Source: PALSA-968 sp964387075 (GTDB taxonomy: Bacteria; Bacteroidota; Bacteroidia; B-17B0; Aurantibacillaceae). From it: a stretch of DNA of 64,000 bases. The notes beneath the pieces were generated by a model, which saw only the letters and a program-made list of their open reading frames with translations, was not told the origin of the DNA and ran no database searches. Where the stretch lies: NCBI GenBank assembly GCA_964387075.1, contig CAYLVB010000007.1, forward strand, positions 230,811 through 294,810. Direction: 5' to 3'. The translations under genes and the position numbers were made by a program. This document shows, in pieces, positions 16,984 to 24,646 of the stretch (position 1 is the stretch's first letter; each line of letters opens with the position of its first letter).

Positions 16984-18411
16984 CTAGATGTTCGACAGCT
17001 TCATCATGTTGGTGCGGCCCTTCTCTTTCATGGGCATGCTGGCAATGTTGATCACCAGGTCGTCCGGCCTTACCAATCCCTCCGTCTTAATATAATCCTT
17101 CAGGTCGGTGATGGTTTGATCGGTGCTCTCGTACTTATTGTAGTAGAAACCACGCACGCCCCAAACAAGACTGAGCGCTGTGAGCAAGGTTTTATTATCG
17201 GTAAATATGAAGATCTGCGCTTTTGGGCGGTGACTCGCTAACTTATAAGCAGTATACCCGCTATGCGTCATAGAAATGATGGCGCGCACCCCGGCCTGCC
17301 TGGCCAGTTTGCAGGCATTATAACAAATGCTGTCGGTAATAAATGTGTTCGTTTTTAGTTCCGGCTCGTGGTCACGATAGTAAATACTGTCCTGGTACTC
17401 TACCTGGCTAATGATGCGACGCATGTATTCGATCACTTTCACGGGATATTTTCCTACCGAGGTCTCCGCGCTTAGCATCACCGCGTCGGCCCCGTCCATT
17501 ACCGCGTTGGCCACATCATTCACTTCGGCGCGGGTAGGCGTGTAACTGGTGATCATGCTCTCCATCATCTGGGTGGCTATGATCACGGGTTTGCCGGAAT
17601 TGATGCATTTGGTAACGATCATCTTTTGCAGCATAGGCACTTCTTCCATCGGTAATTCCACACCAAGATCGCCGCGCGCGACCATGATCCCGTCGGTAAC
17701 CTTCAATATCTTGTCTATCTCGCGCACAGCCTCGGGCTTTTCTATCTTGGCTATCACGCGCGCCTTCTTCCCTTTTTTCTGTATGATCTCCTTGAGCTCA
17801 ATGATATCGTTTACGTTACGGACAAAAGAAAGCGCTATCCAGTCGAAATCATTCTCCAAAGCAAAATCCAGGTCACGCAGGTCTTTTGGTGTTAAACACG
17901 GCAACGAGATCCTGGTGTTTGGAAGGTTCACTCCTTTTTTAGAGGATAAATGTCCGCCGGAGATCACCTTACACAGCACTTCGTCGGTACCATTGGTCTG
18001 CATCACCTGCAGGTGAATTTTCCCGTCATCGATCAGCACCAACTCGCCTGTCTTCACATCCTGCGGAAATTGAGCGTAGGTAATGTAAAGGCGCTCCTTG
18101 GTTCCCAGGCATTCCTGCGTGGTGATCACCAGGTGTTCTCCTTCTACCAGTTCGGCGGCATTATCTTTTACTTCGCCTATGCGCAACTTCGGGCCCTGCA
18201 GGTCGCCGAGTATGCCCACGTGCGTATTGTGCTTCTTATTGATAGTGCGGATGTGTTCCACATTCTCTTTCACCGCGTCGTAATTCCCATGCGAGAAATT
18301 GATGCGGCAAATATCAAGCCCGGCCTCAAACATTTCGGCAAGTACTTTAGGATCGGCCGTAGCGGGGCCCATCGTGGCCACTATCTTGGTGCGGTTAAAT
18401 ATTGGGTTCAT
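16984..18411 (-). CDS. pyk: Pyruvate kinase
   Basis: 475 aa, the usual length. It converts phosphoenolpyruvate and ADP to pyruvate and ATP, the last step of glycolysis. Diagnostic motifs are RTKIVATMGPA at the N-terminus, RINFSHGN (substrate and nucleotide contacts), MVARGDLGVELPMEEVP (active-site segment), and IATQMMESM with PTRAEVNDVANAVMDGADAVMLSAET. A C-terminal effector domain is present. Its start overlaps the stop of the upstream IPExxxVDY-type gene by 4 bp (ATGA), so translation is probably coupled. This gene pair is a common arrangement in Bacteroidota. Confidence 0.98.
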   Translation of the reverse strand: MNPIFNRTKIVATMGPATADPKVLAEMFEAGLDICRINFSHGNYDAVKENVEHIRTINKKHNTHVGILGDLQGPKLRIGEVKDNAAELVEGEHLVITTQECLGTKERLYITYAQFPQDVKTGELVLIDDGKIHLQVMQTNGTDEVLCKVISGGHLSSKKGVNLPNTRISLPCLTPKDLRDLDFALENDFDWIALSFVRNVNDIIELKEIIQKKGKKARVIAKIEKPEAVREIDKILKVTDGIMVARGDLGVELPMEEVPMLQKMIVTKCINSGKPVIIATQMMESMITSYTPTRAEVNDVANAVMDGADAVMLSAETSVGKYPVKVIEYMRRIISQVEYQDSIYYRDHEPELKTNTFITDSICYNACKLARQAGVRAIISMTHSGYTAYKLASHRPKAQIFIFTDNKTLLTALSLVWGVRGFYYNKYESTDQTITDLKDYIKTEGLVRPDDLVINIASMPMKEKGRTNMMKLSNI

Positions 18412-18899
18412 ATAAGCAGGTTCTTTTTTGAGTGAAGCGTCTCGGGGTCGATATTCTGTACCGAGCTCACAAAGTTTATGTTTTTTAGCTTAGGTTGTAC
18501 ACTTTGTGCCAAAGTTTCGTGGCCCTCTCCTTTCAAAAGCAGGAAGAAGTCGTATTGCATCAGTTCAGGCACCAAAAAACCTTTCATATCCGCGGGCGAT
18601 TCTTCGTCGAAAAGCGAGGGTGCGGCCTTTACCTTGCCCGGCGCTTCCACCGAATTGCTGCTGCGGTTGGAGATAAGAATGTATTGGTTGTAATCTTCCT
18701 CCTCTTCGAAGGAAAAACAGGAGAATGTGAGTGTGGTTTTCATGGCCTTTGAGCTGAGATCGACCGCCGTGGCGCGCATAAGGTCTATTCCCAGAACACG
18801 GTTCAGCTGGATGCAGAGCTTGTAATCGGGTTCGGAAGAGGAAATAGCTAAAAGAGAAAAATCAAAATCATACACATTCTCTAATACGTATTTCGCCAT
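18408..18899 (-). CDS. IPExxxVDY family protein
   Basis: 163 aa, cytoplasmic. The family-naming motif is present in relaxed form as VPELMQYDFFLLLKG near the C-terminus. The N-terminus (YDFDFSLLAISSSEPDYKLCIQLNRVLG) is also typical. These proteins are nearly always encoded next to pyk in Bacteroidota and their function is not known. It overlaps pyk by 4 bp and lies 3 bp after the lipoprotein gene at 18903, giving a three-gene operon. Confidence 0.85.
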   Translation of the reverse strand: MAKYVLENVYDFDFSLLAISSSEPDYKLCIQLNRVLGIDLMRATAVDLSSKAMKTTLTFSCFSFEEEEDYNQYILISNRSSNSVEAPGKVKAAPSLFDEESPADMKGFLVPELMQYDFFLLLKGEGHETLAQSVQPKLKNINFVSSVQNIDPETLHSKKNLLI

Positions 18900-18902
18900 A
18901 GG

Positions 18903-19421
18903 CTAAGGATAATAAAAATCGGGAGTGGTTACATCATTGCTGCGATGATGGGCCCGGTCGTAAATGTAGAATATGTAACGGAAATACTTTTTGTTGCTGG
19001 CGGGCCTGAAACCGGCCAGTTTAATGATCACTTCGCCATTCAGTTCCTTGTCCTTTGATTTGTTATCGATATAGGGAATGCGGTACACGATCTTGCCGCT
19101 GTCGATGATGTTGGCGATTGGGTCTACCCACACCGAATCTACGTAAACGCCGGCGCTGTTCTTGAACTGGAACCGCATGTGGAAATCGTTGTGGTAGGGT
19201 GAGCCGGTACCGAAAGCCCCGCTGGTATCCTCGCTTTTAAGACCCAGGTCTCCATCGGGGTCGGTGAAGGTGAAATGGAAATAGGCCTCGGTCTCGCTCA
19301 CGATATCGAAGCTTTTGAACTTGATCACGGGCGGGCCGGGCTCAGGATTGGTGATCTTCTTGCAGGAAAGCACCACGAGCGCCAGGAAGGCCGAAAAAAA
19401 TATCTGCGATAATTTGCGCAT
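18903..19421 (-). CDS. Predicted lipoprotein, unknown function
   Basis: 172 aa. The N-terminus is a type II signal peptide (ALVVLSCKK, lipidated Cys at about residue 20), so it is an inner- or outer-membrane lipoprotein. The mature part is beta-rich with FTDPDGDLG, an acidic segment that could bind calcium. It leads a likely operon with the IPExxxVDY gene and pyk. It is divergent from the LuxE-like gene at 19459 with only 37 bp between start codons. No further family is recognised. Confidence 0.8.
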   Translation of the reverse strand: MRKLSQIFFSAFLALVVLSCKKITNPEPGPPVIKFKSFDIVSETEAYFHFTFTDPDGDLGLKSEDTSGAFGTGSPYHNDFHMRFQFKNSAGVYVDSVWVDPIANIIDSGKIVYRIPYIDNKSKDKELNGEVIIKLAGFRPASNKKYFRYIFYIYDRAHHRSNDVTTPDFYYP

Positions 19422-19424
19422 CTG

Positions 19425-19454
19425 TTTGTAGAGATAAAATTAAGAATAATTTTG
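19425..19454 (+). promoter_or_regulatory. Leaderless-type promoter of LuxE-like gene
   Basis: TTTG (19425-19428), 18 bp spacer, then TAATTTTG (19447-19454). The GTG start is exactly 4 nt further on, so the transcript probably begins at the start codon. Confidence 0.65.
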
Positions 19455-19458
19455 CTAA

Positions 19459-20499
19459 GTGAATGATATAACGCAAATAAATTACGATTATTTAACCGGG
19501 AGCGTTTTTTCTCTGAAACCCGGTGATACAGCGGGCTTTGAGCGACTGGCCTTACAGGTATTTGCGGTACAATATGAGAAGAGTACGCTTTACAAAGCTT
19601 TTTGCGACAGTTTGGGGAGGAACCCCGAAAAGGTAAGAGCCTTACAGGATATTCCCTTCCTGCCCATTGAGTTCTTCAAGACCCAAAAGGTCATCACCAA
19701 TTTGTATAAGCATGAGGTTCCTAAAGTTTTTACCAGCAGCGGCACTTCGCAAACAAGCATCTCAAAACATTATGTAAGCGACCTGGCGCTTTATGAAACC
19801 AGTTTTTTAAAAGGCTTTGAGATGTTCTACGGGAAACCCTCCGACCATTGTATTTTGGCTTTGCTTCCCTCCTACCTCGAGCGCGAAGGGTCTTCGTTGG
19901 TGTACATGGCGCAGAAATTAATTGAATGGAGTGGCGATGCGCAAAGCGGTTTTTACCTCAGCAATTACGATGAGCTTATCAAAACCATAGGATCTTTGAA
20001 AGCAAGAAAAAAGAAAACCTTGTTGCTTGGCGTAAGCTACGCCCTGCTCGACCTGGCCGAAAAAGGAATTTTACTGAACGAGAACTTTATCGTCATGGAG
20101 ACCGGCGGCATGAAAGGCAAACGCGAAGAAATGCTGAAGAACCAACTGCATCAAACTTTAAAGAACGCTTTTGGCATAGACACCATTCACAGTGAATACG
20201 GGATGACCGAACTTTTAAGCCAGGCTTACTCAAAGAAAGACGGTCTGTTTGAAAGTCCGCCCTGGATGCAAATTCTGATACGCGATACCAACGACCCTTT
20301 TTGCTATCTTTGGCCGCCACAAGGTGGTCCCTATGGGAGAAGAACGGGCGGCATAAACGTGATAGACCTGGCCAACCTCAACTCCTGCGCCTTCATCGCC
20401 ACGCAGGACCTTGGAAAAAAACACGAGGATGGAAAGTTTGAACTGATGGGCCGATTTGATAATAGCGATTTAAGGGGTTGTAATTTAATGATTGAATAA
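19459..20499 (+). CDS. LuxE/PaaK-like acyl-protein synthetase
   Basis: 346 aa, GTG start placed 4 nt after TAATTTTG; the in-frame N-terminus MNDITQINYDYL suits it. Motifs of the acyl-adenylate-forming LuxE branch are FTSSGTSQ (nucleotide loop), SEYGMTELLSQAY, and the C-terminal GRFDNSDLRGCN. LuxE enzymes activate fatty acids and transfer the acyl group to an enzyme Cys. No luciferase or other lux genes are nearby, so a role in bioluminescence is not supported. In Bacteroidota stand-alone homologues are common and their substrate is unknown. It is monocistronic, divergent from the lipoprotein operon, and followed by a REP-like repeat. Confidence 0.85.
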   Translation: MNDITQINYDYLTGSVFSLKPGDTAGFERLALQVFAVQYEKSTLYKAFCDSLGRNPEKVRALQDIPFLPIEFFKTQKVITNLYKHEVPKVFTSSGTSQTSISKHYVSDLALYETSFLKGFEMFYGKPSDHCILALLPSYLEREGSSLVYMAQKLIEWSGDAQSGFYLSNYDELIKTIGSLKARKKKTLLLGVSYALLDLAEKGILLNENFIVMETGGMKGKREEMLKNQLHQTLKNAFGIDTIHSEYGMTELLSQAYSKKDGLFESPPWMQILIRDTNDPFCYLWPPQGGPYGRRTGGINVIDLANLNSCAFIATQDLGKKHEDGKFELMGRFDNSDLRGCNLMIE

Positions 20500-20504
20500 T
20501 GCTT

Positions 20505-20591
20505 CGTCACCCTGAACTTGTTTCAGGGTCGCTTGAGGGGTAGAACATGGATCAAACAACTGAAAGATGCTGAAACAAGTTCAGCATGACG
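20505..20591. repeat. REP/MITE-like inverted-repeat element
   Basis: The outer arms are imperfect inverted repeats: 20505-20530 (CGTCACCCTGAACTTGTTTC...) and 20566-20591, which reads the same way on the minus strand with CCC replaced by TGC. Each arm is itself a hairpin. A spurious peptide beginning MLKQVQHDG arises from the right arm, a translation seen widely where this element class is present. It is a non-coding interspersed repeat lying just after the LuxE-like gene, with no transposase here. Confidence 0.8.
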
Positions 20592-20608
20592 GAAAAAGGT
20601 ATAACAAA

Positions 20609-20872
20609 ATGAAAAAGCAAGAAGAAAAACCCGCCTATAAAAAAGATTACCTCTACATGGCCTACCGCGGCAAGGAATACCTGTGGCTGACCTTTGCCGT
20701 CATCTCCGTGATCATGACCATTTACGAGATCGTTACCCGCAAAGAAGGAGAAGGCAACGAGGGCGCCTTGTATTTTGTGGGTTTAACTTTTTTATCGGGA
20801 CTTTTTTATTCCTTCAATCGCTACCGGAGAATTAAATTTGAGAAACGGGAAGAGGAAAAGAACAAGAATTAA
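20609..20872 (+). CDS. Small two-helix membrane protein
   Basis: 87 aa from the ATG at 20609 (MKKQEEKPAYKKDYLYMAY). The longer in-frame extension comes from the repeat element and is rejected. Two hydrophobic segments (YLWLTFAVISVIMTIYEIV and ALYFVGLTFLSGLFYSF) flank a short charged loop. The C-terminus is basic and acidic (RRIKFEKREEEKNKN). It is an inner membrane protein of unknown role. Its stop overlaps the stop of the convergent gene at 20869-21366 by 4 bp. Confidence 0.75.
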   Translation: MKKQEEKPAYKKDYLYMAYRGKEYLWLTFAVISVIMTIYEIVTRKEGEGNEGALYFVGLTFLSGLFYSFNRYRRIKFEKREEEKNKN

Positions 20873-21366
20873 TCCCTCTCAAACAAACCCCACTCATCCT
20901 CTATTCCTTCATCTTCCAGGTCCTTGAAGGTTTTAACCCAGGCTTTAAAAAGTTTACGGAACTCTTCCATCTCGCGGCGTAAAACCTTTACGTATTCTTC
21001 GGGCACGCCGCTCATTTCGTGCAGCATAGATGTGGAAGTGTGCAAATATTGTGCGTGGTAACGCATAATAGCGGCGTTCTGCATGCTTACCGTCCAGCTC
21101 TCGCTGGCCATAGCGCCGGCAAACTTGGGGGCTAGCATCATGGCAGATTCAAGCAAGGTGCGCATGTGCATCTCGCGCTCTTCCTCGTCGAGCGTTTCGC
21201 TCATGGTGTGTACGGTGTGAAAGATCTCATCCGCTTTCAGGTACAGCGGGTGATTGTGTATCATTTCGTTTCTTTCGTTTATCTCTCTCGAGATGCGCTC
21301 GCTCTCCTCCGGCGACATCTCCTCGTCGCCAAAGTTGAAATCATTATCATCGTCGTCCCAACCCAT
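20869..21366 (-). CDS. Conserved helical hypothetical protein next to MlaF
   Basis: 165 aa, soluble. A very acidic N-terminus (GWDDDDNDFNFGDEEMSPEESE) is followed by helices (ADEIFHTVHTMSETLDEEE, LHEMSGVPEEYVKVLRREMEEFRKLFKAWV). Met is frequent. No family with known function is recognised. It lies 1 bp after the MlaF-like ATPase gene on the same strand, so an accessory role to the MlaEF transporter is plausible but not shown. Confidence 0.78.
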   Translation of the reverse strand: MGWDDDDNDFNFGDEEMSPEESERISREINERNEMIHNHPLYLKADEIFHTVHTMSETLDEEEREMHMRTLLESAMMLAPKFAGAMASESWTVSMQNAAIMRYHAQYLHTSTSMLHEMSGVPEEYVKVLRREMEEFRKLFKAWVKTFKDLEDEGIEDEWGLFERD

Positions 21367-21367
21367 G

Positions 21368-22120
21368 TTAGTTATGTGGTTTTAACTGTTTCAGGAATTC
21401 AGAGGCGTATACAAAATCCAAAAGTTCTTTGTTAGTGGTGGTCAACACACCTTTGTTATCCCCTTCCCACCATTTTTTTCCGCCATACAAGAACATCACC
21501 TTCTGCCCTATCTGCATCACCGAGTTCATGTCGTGCGTAATAACCACTGTGGTCATGTTAAAATCGGTGGTCAATTCCAAAATAAGATCGTCGATCACCA
21601 GCGAGGTTTTAGGGTCCAGGCCGGAGTTGGGCTCATCGCAAAAAAGATATTTGGGATTGCTGGCAATGGCGCGTGCTAATGAGGCGCGTTTTTTCATACC
21701 ACCGCTCAGTTCAGCGGGATATAATTGGTTACGGTTCTCCAGTTTTACTTTCGCCAAACAAAACTCAACACGCTCCTTTATTTCGGCCGGTTTAAAATCA
21801 GAGAACATGCGCAGCGGGAAAGCCACGTTGTCTTCCACGGTCATAGAATCGAACAAAGCGCCGCCCTGGAAGAGCATGCCTATCTCTTTGCGCACTTCCT
21901 GCTGCTGGCGTTCTATCATTTCAGAAAATATGCGTCCATCGTAAATAACCTGCCCGGTGTCGGGTGCCAGCAGTCCCACCATCATTTTTAAAATGGTGGT
22001 CTTGCCCGATCCGCTTTCGCCGATGATAAGATTGGTCTTTCCTGTTTCAAATATGAAAGAGACATCGCTCGCTACGGTGCGGTCGCCAAAAGTTTTCGAT
22101 ATGCCTTTTATCTCGATCAA
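21368..22120 (-). CDS. mlaF: ABC transporter ATPase, MlaF type
   Basis: About 250 aa. The start chosen is the TTG at 22120, which overlaps the permease stop as TTGA and gives the usual N-terminus (M)IEIKGISKTFG. A longer ATG-initiated form from 22180 would overlap the permease by 64 bp. Motifs are Walker A GESGSGKT, signature LSGGMKKR (the GMKKR form is typical of MlaF), Walker B LFCDEPNSGLD and switch His ITHD. With MlaE it forms the inner-membrane core of a phospholipid/outer-membrane-asymmetry transporter. The MlaD (MCE) partner is not in this window. Confidence 0.92.
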   Translation of the reverse strand: MIEIKGISKTFGDRTVASDVSFIFETGKTNLIIGESGSGKTTILKMMVGLLAPDTGQVIYDGRIFSEMIERQQQEVRKEIGMLFQGGALFDSMTVEDNVAFPLRMFSDFKPAEIKERVEFCLAKVKLENRNQLYPAELSGGMKKRASLARAIASNPKYLFCDEPNSGLDPKTSLVIDDLILELTTDFNMTTVVITHDMNSVMQIGQKVMFLYGGKKWWEGDNKGVLTTTNKELLDFVYASEFLKQLKPHN

Positions 22121-22860
22121 TGGGTGAATACAATTTGTGTGATGAGAAGATTTGCCAATAAAATTAAAATGCTGCTCCAAACCACCGCGCGTGTGCTGGC
22201 CTTACCAACTTCCAATGCTCCGCCTTTGGCGTAATAGCCGTTATAAGCGGCGATGGAAGTGATGAGGAATGCGAACACAGCGGTTTTAAATAAAGCATAC
22301 CAGATCTTCCAGGGCATGAAGAAGGCCTGTATGCCGAACACATATTCGTAAGGCGTGCAGGCGCCGGTGGCAACGCCCATCACGTAACCTCCGAAAAGTC
22401 CGAGGAACATCGAGATGGCGATTAAGAATGGATTGATAAAAACTGCTGCGAGAATTTTAGGCATAATGAGGAAAGAAGCGGAGTTTACGCCCATGATCTC
22501 GAGCGCGTCGATCTGTTCGCTGATGCGCATGGAGCCGATCTCGGAAGCGATGTTGCTGCCTACCTTACCGGCCAATATCAAACTTACTATAGTAGGAGAG
22601 AATTCAAGAATGATCGATTCGCGCGTGGTAAAACCAACCGCGTACAGGGGGATCCAGGCGCTGGTAAAGCCAAAAGCGGCCTGCGTGGTAACCACGCCGC
22701 CCATAAATACCGAAATGATGGAAATGATGCCGAGCGAAGAGATCCCGAGATTGTTCACCTCGAAGAAGAACTGCTTGCGATATACCTTGAAGCGCTCGGG
22801 TTTCGAGAACGCCCGCTTCAAAAGCAGGAAATAGCGCCCTATGTGAAACATAAAGTTCAT
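22117..22860 (-). CDS. mlaE: MlaE family permease
   Basis: 247 aa from the ATG at 22860; an in-frame TTG at 22881 is an alternative. Five to six transmembrane helices are visible, with the conserved MlaE core (VGFTTRESIILEFSPTIVSLILAGKVGSNIASEIGSMRISEQIDALEIMG in outline; the EIGSMRISEQIDALE segment is the family signature). It works with MlaF, encoded immediately downstream, in lipid trafficking between membranes. Translation of mlaF is probably coupled through the overlapping TTGA. Confidence 0.92.
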   Translation of the reverse strand: MNFMFHIGRYFLLLKRAFSKPERFKVYRKQFFFEVNNLGISSLGIISIISVFMGGVVTTQAAFGFTSAWIPLYAVGFTTRESIILEFSPTIVSLILAGKVGSNIASEIGSMRISEQIDALEIMGVNSASFLIMPKILAAVFINPFLIAISMFLGLFGGYVMGVATGACTPYEYVFGIQAFFMPWKIWYALFKTAVFAFLITSIAAYNGYYAKGGALEVGKASTRAVVWSSILILLANLLITQIVFTH

Positions 22861-22961
22861 ACCGCTCACGAAGATACGCAATTTTTGTCCCCTTATAGGG
22901 CCGCTTTTGACCCGCTTTTACGAAGTTCAGGCAGGCCATAAACTACATTGAGCGAATTGCC

Positions 22962-22991
22962 TTGCGAGGCTACCAAATTTCCCTACATTTG
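22962..22991 (+). promoter_or_regulatory. Leaderless-type promoter of gene 22996
   Basis: TTG (22962-22964), 19 bp spacer, TACATTTG (22984-22991). The ATG follows after exactly 4 nt (GCGC). Confidence 0.7.
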
Positions 22992-22995
22992 GCGC

Positions 22996-23454
22996 ATGGA
23001 AAAACAAAAATTCTTCACCGCCGAATTCCCCACCCTCATCAAAAAACTGAAAGGGAATGAAAAACCGCAATGGGGCGTATTATCGGCCCAGGGTATGATC
23101 GAGCACATGACCGATTCTGTGGGTGTGGCCTGGGGACGCGTAAAGCAGCCCATGGTAACGCCGCCCGAACACCTGGAGAAGGCGAAGAGTTTTTTAATGA
23201 GCGATAAGGAGTTCAAGCCCAATACAAAGAATAGTTTGATGAGCGAAACCCCTGCGCCTTTGCGCCATAAGAACATTGAGGACGCGGCTACGGAACTGGA
23301 GAACGAGGTATTTCTTTTTCTTTCGTATTACGATTTTAACCCAGACGCGGTGGTTACAAATCCCTTCTACGGCGACCTGAATTACAACGAGTGGCTGCAA
23401 CTGCTGCACAAGCACGCTACCCATCATTTAAAGCAATTCGCGGTAATTAACTAA
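22996..23454 (+). CDS. DinB-like/DUF1569-type four-helix protein
   Basis: 152 aa from the ATG at 22996 (MEKQKFFTAEFPTLIKKL). Features of the DinB/YfiT-like fold are a first helix with WGVLSAQGMIEHMTDS (metal-ligand-like His), a central region with Pro-rich turns, and a final segment LNYNEWLQLLHKHATHHLKQF, where the HxxHH pattern resembles the metal site. The 16 codons upstream in frame overlap the promoter and are rejected. It sits 9 bp before rlmB. The biochemical activity is unknown; DinB-like proteins are often metal-dependent thiol transferases. Confidence 0.8.
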   Translation: MEKQKFFTAEFPTLIKKLKGNEKPQWGVLSAQGMIEHMTDSVGVAWGRVKQPMVTPPEHLEKAKSFLMSDKEFKPNTKNSLMSETPAPLRHKNIEDAATELENEVFLFLSYYDFNPDAVVTNPFYGDLNYNEWLQLLHKHATHHLKQFAVIN

Positions 23455-23459
23455 ATTTA
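23452..23459 (+). promoter_or_regulatory. -7-like element TAAATTTA, 4 nt before rlmB start
   Basis: TAAATTTA (one mismatch to TAnnTTTG) overlaps the stop codon of the preceding gene and lies exactly 4 nt before the GTG start. No -33 TTG was found at good spacing, so co-transcription with 22996 is also possible. Confidence 0.4.
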
Positions 23460-23463
23460 CCGG

Positions 23464-24201
23464 GTGAGCACAGAGAATTTTATTTTCGGCATACGCGCCG
23501 TCATCGAAGCCATTGAGGCGGGGAAGGAAATTGAAAAGATCCTTATCCAACGCGGCATAGCGGGCGAATTGTTCAACCAATTGCGCAAGGTCTTAAAGGG
23601 CACCGACATTCCTTTTCAAATGGTGCCCCCCGAAAAGATCAAGCGGCTTACGAGCAAAAATCACCAGGGCGTTATCGCCTTTGTATCGGAAGTGACCTAT
23701 TACCGCAGCGAGGATCTTTTACCACGCGTTTTCGAAGAAGGCAAGACACCTTTGGTGCTTTTGCTCGATCGGGTTACCGATGTGCGTAATTTCGGGGCCA
23801 TTGCACGAAGCGCTGAATGCGCGGGGGTGGATTTTATCATCATTCCATCACGTGGGGCGGCGCAGATCAATGCCGATGCCATTAAGACATCTGCAGGTGC
23901 TTTGCATCGCATCCCGGTTTGCAGAGAGAACAACTTAAAGGATACCCTCAATTATCTTAAGGAATACGGCTTACAGGTGTTTGCGTGCCACGAGAAGACC
24001 GATCACTTAATTTACAGCGCTAACCTCAAGGGGCCAACAGCTATTGTTATGGGATCGGAAGAGAACGGCATTTCGGCCGAGTACCTGAAGTTATGCGACG
24101 GGGCAATAAAGATACCGATGCCGGGCAATACGGCATCCCTGAACGTCTCTGTTGCGACGGGAATTGTTCTTTTTGAGGTTATAAGGCAAAGATCCGCTTA
24201 A
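23464..24201 (+). CDS. rlmB: 23S rRNA (guanosine-2'-O)-methyltransferase, TrmH/SpoU family
   Basis: 245 aa, GTG start (MSTENFIFGIRAVIEAIEAG). An N-terminal RNA-binding substrate domain covers about 1-75 and a SPOUT knot domain follows. The three SpoU motifs are present: NFGAIARSAECAGVDFII (motif 1), IVMGSEENGIS (motif 2) and IPMPGNTASLNVSVATGI (motif 3). This matches RlmB, which modifies a guanosine in the peptidyl-transferase region of 23S rRNA; other TrmH-type targets cannot be fully excluded. It is tail-to-tail with the small membrane protein gene at 24198, overlapping by 4 bp. Confidence 0.9.
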   Translation: MSTENFIFGIRAVIEAIEAGKEIEKILIQRGIAGELFNQLRKVLKGTDIPFQMVPPEKIKRLTSKNHQGVIAFVSEVTYYRSEDLLPRVFEEGKTPLVLLLDRVTDVRNFGAIARSAECAGVDFIIIPSRGAAQINADAIKTSAGALHRIPVCRENNLKDTLNYLKEYGLQVFACHEKTDHLIYSANLKGPTAIVMGSEENGISAEYLKLCDGAIKIPMPGNTASLNVSVATGIVLFEVIRQRSA

Positions 24202-24464
24202 GCAGCCCTCTTTTTGGTGGCGGCCACCTTTCGCATCTGTTCCAGGTGCTTCTCACGCTCTTTCTTATCGTGTTTCGATTTCCAGACAATGAACACGGTC
24301 AATGCAACTACGAATAAGAGCCCTACACCGATCTCGCCGTATAGCGTGGCGGCATCACTTTCTGCCTTCAATTCCGCGGCCGTTTTGGCCTGTAAGCTTA
24401 CCGTTGAAAATAAGATCACCAGCACAAGGCATTTGGTGAAAAGCTTACGTTTAATAGTATCCAT
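24198..24464 (-). CDS. Small single-span membrane protein
   Basis: 88 aa. A probable signal peptide covers about residues 1-26 (CLVLVILFSTVSLQA). A second hydrophobic helix (IGVGLLFVVALTVFIVWKS) is followed by a strongly basic tail (KHDKKEREKHLEQMRKVAATKKRAA). It is a bitopic inner membrane protein with a charged cytoplasmic tail. It stands alone between rlmB (convergent) and the rimP operon (divergent). Function unknown. Confidence 0.75.
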   Translation of the reverse strand: MDTIKRKLFTKCLVLVILFSTVSLQAKTAAELKAESDAATLYGEIGVGLLFVVALTVFIVWKSKHDKKEREKHLEQMRKVAATKKRAA

Positions 24465-24550
24465 GGGAGTATATTTTGGTATTTGATTTCATAGTAAAAA
24501 TATAGAAAATTATCGGGATAAACCAAGCTTTCATCGTAAAAAAATTAACA

Positions 24551-24581
24551 TTTGGCCTTTAATAAAAAAGATGTATATTTG
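24551..24581 (+). promoter_or_regulatory. Promoter of rimP-nusA-infB operon
   Basis: TTTG (24551-24554), 19 bp spacer, TATATTTG (24574-24581). This is the best match to the Bacteroidota housekeeping promoter in the window. The expected start of transcription is about 24586-24588. Confidence 0.85.
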
Positions 24582-24604
24582 TACCCTGAAATATGTTAAT
24601 AACC

Positions 24605-24633
24605 GTGAGGGGACCACTAAAAAGTCCCCTCAC
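24605..24633 (+). promoter_or_regulatory. Perfect 10 bp hairpin in the rimP leader
   Basis: GTGAGGGGAC (24605-24614) and GTCCCCTCAC (24624-24633) pair perfectly around the 9 nt loop CACTAAAAA. It lies about 17 nt after the predicted transcription start and 13 nt before the rimP ATG. No T run follows, so it is not a simple terminator. It may protect the mRNA 5' end or act in control of the operon, for example by NusA. Confidence 0.75.
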
Positions 24634-24646
24634 TTATTTAACGGGC

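Noticed and set aside
19459..20499. Bioluminescence (lux) operon from the LuxE-like gene
   Set aside because: No luxA, luxB, luxC or luxD homologue is nearby. Stand-alone LuxE-like genes are common in Bacteroidota.
24593..24646. Longer RimP starting at the ATG at 24593
   Set aside because: It would place the perfect hairpin inside the coding region almost at the transcription start, and adds 18 residues not typical of RimP.
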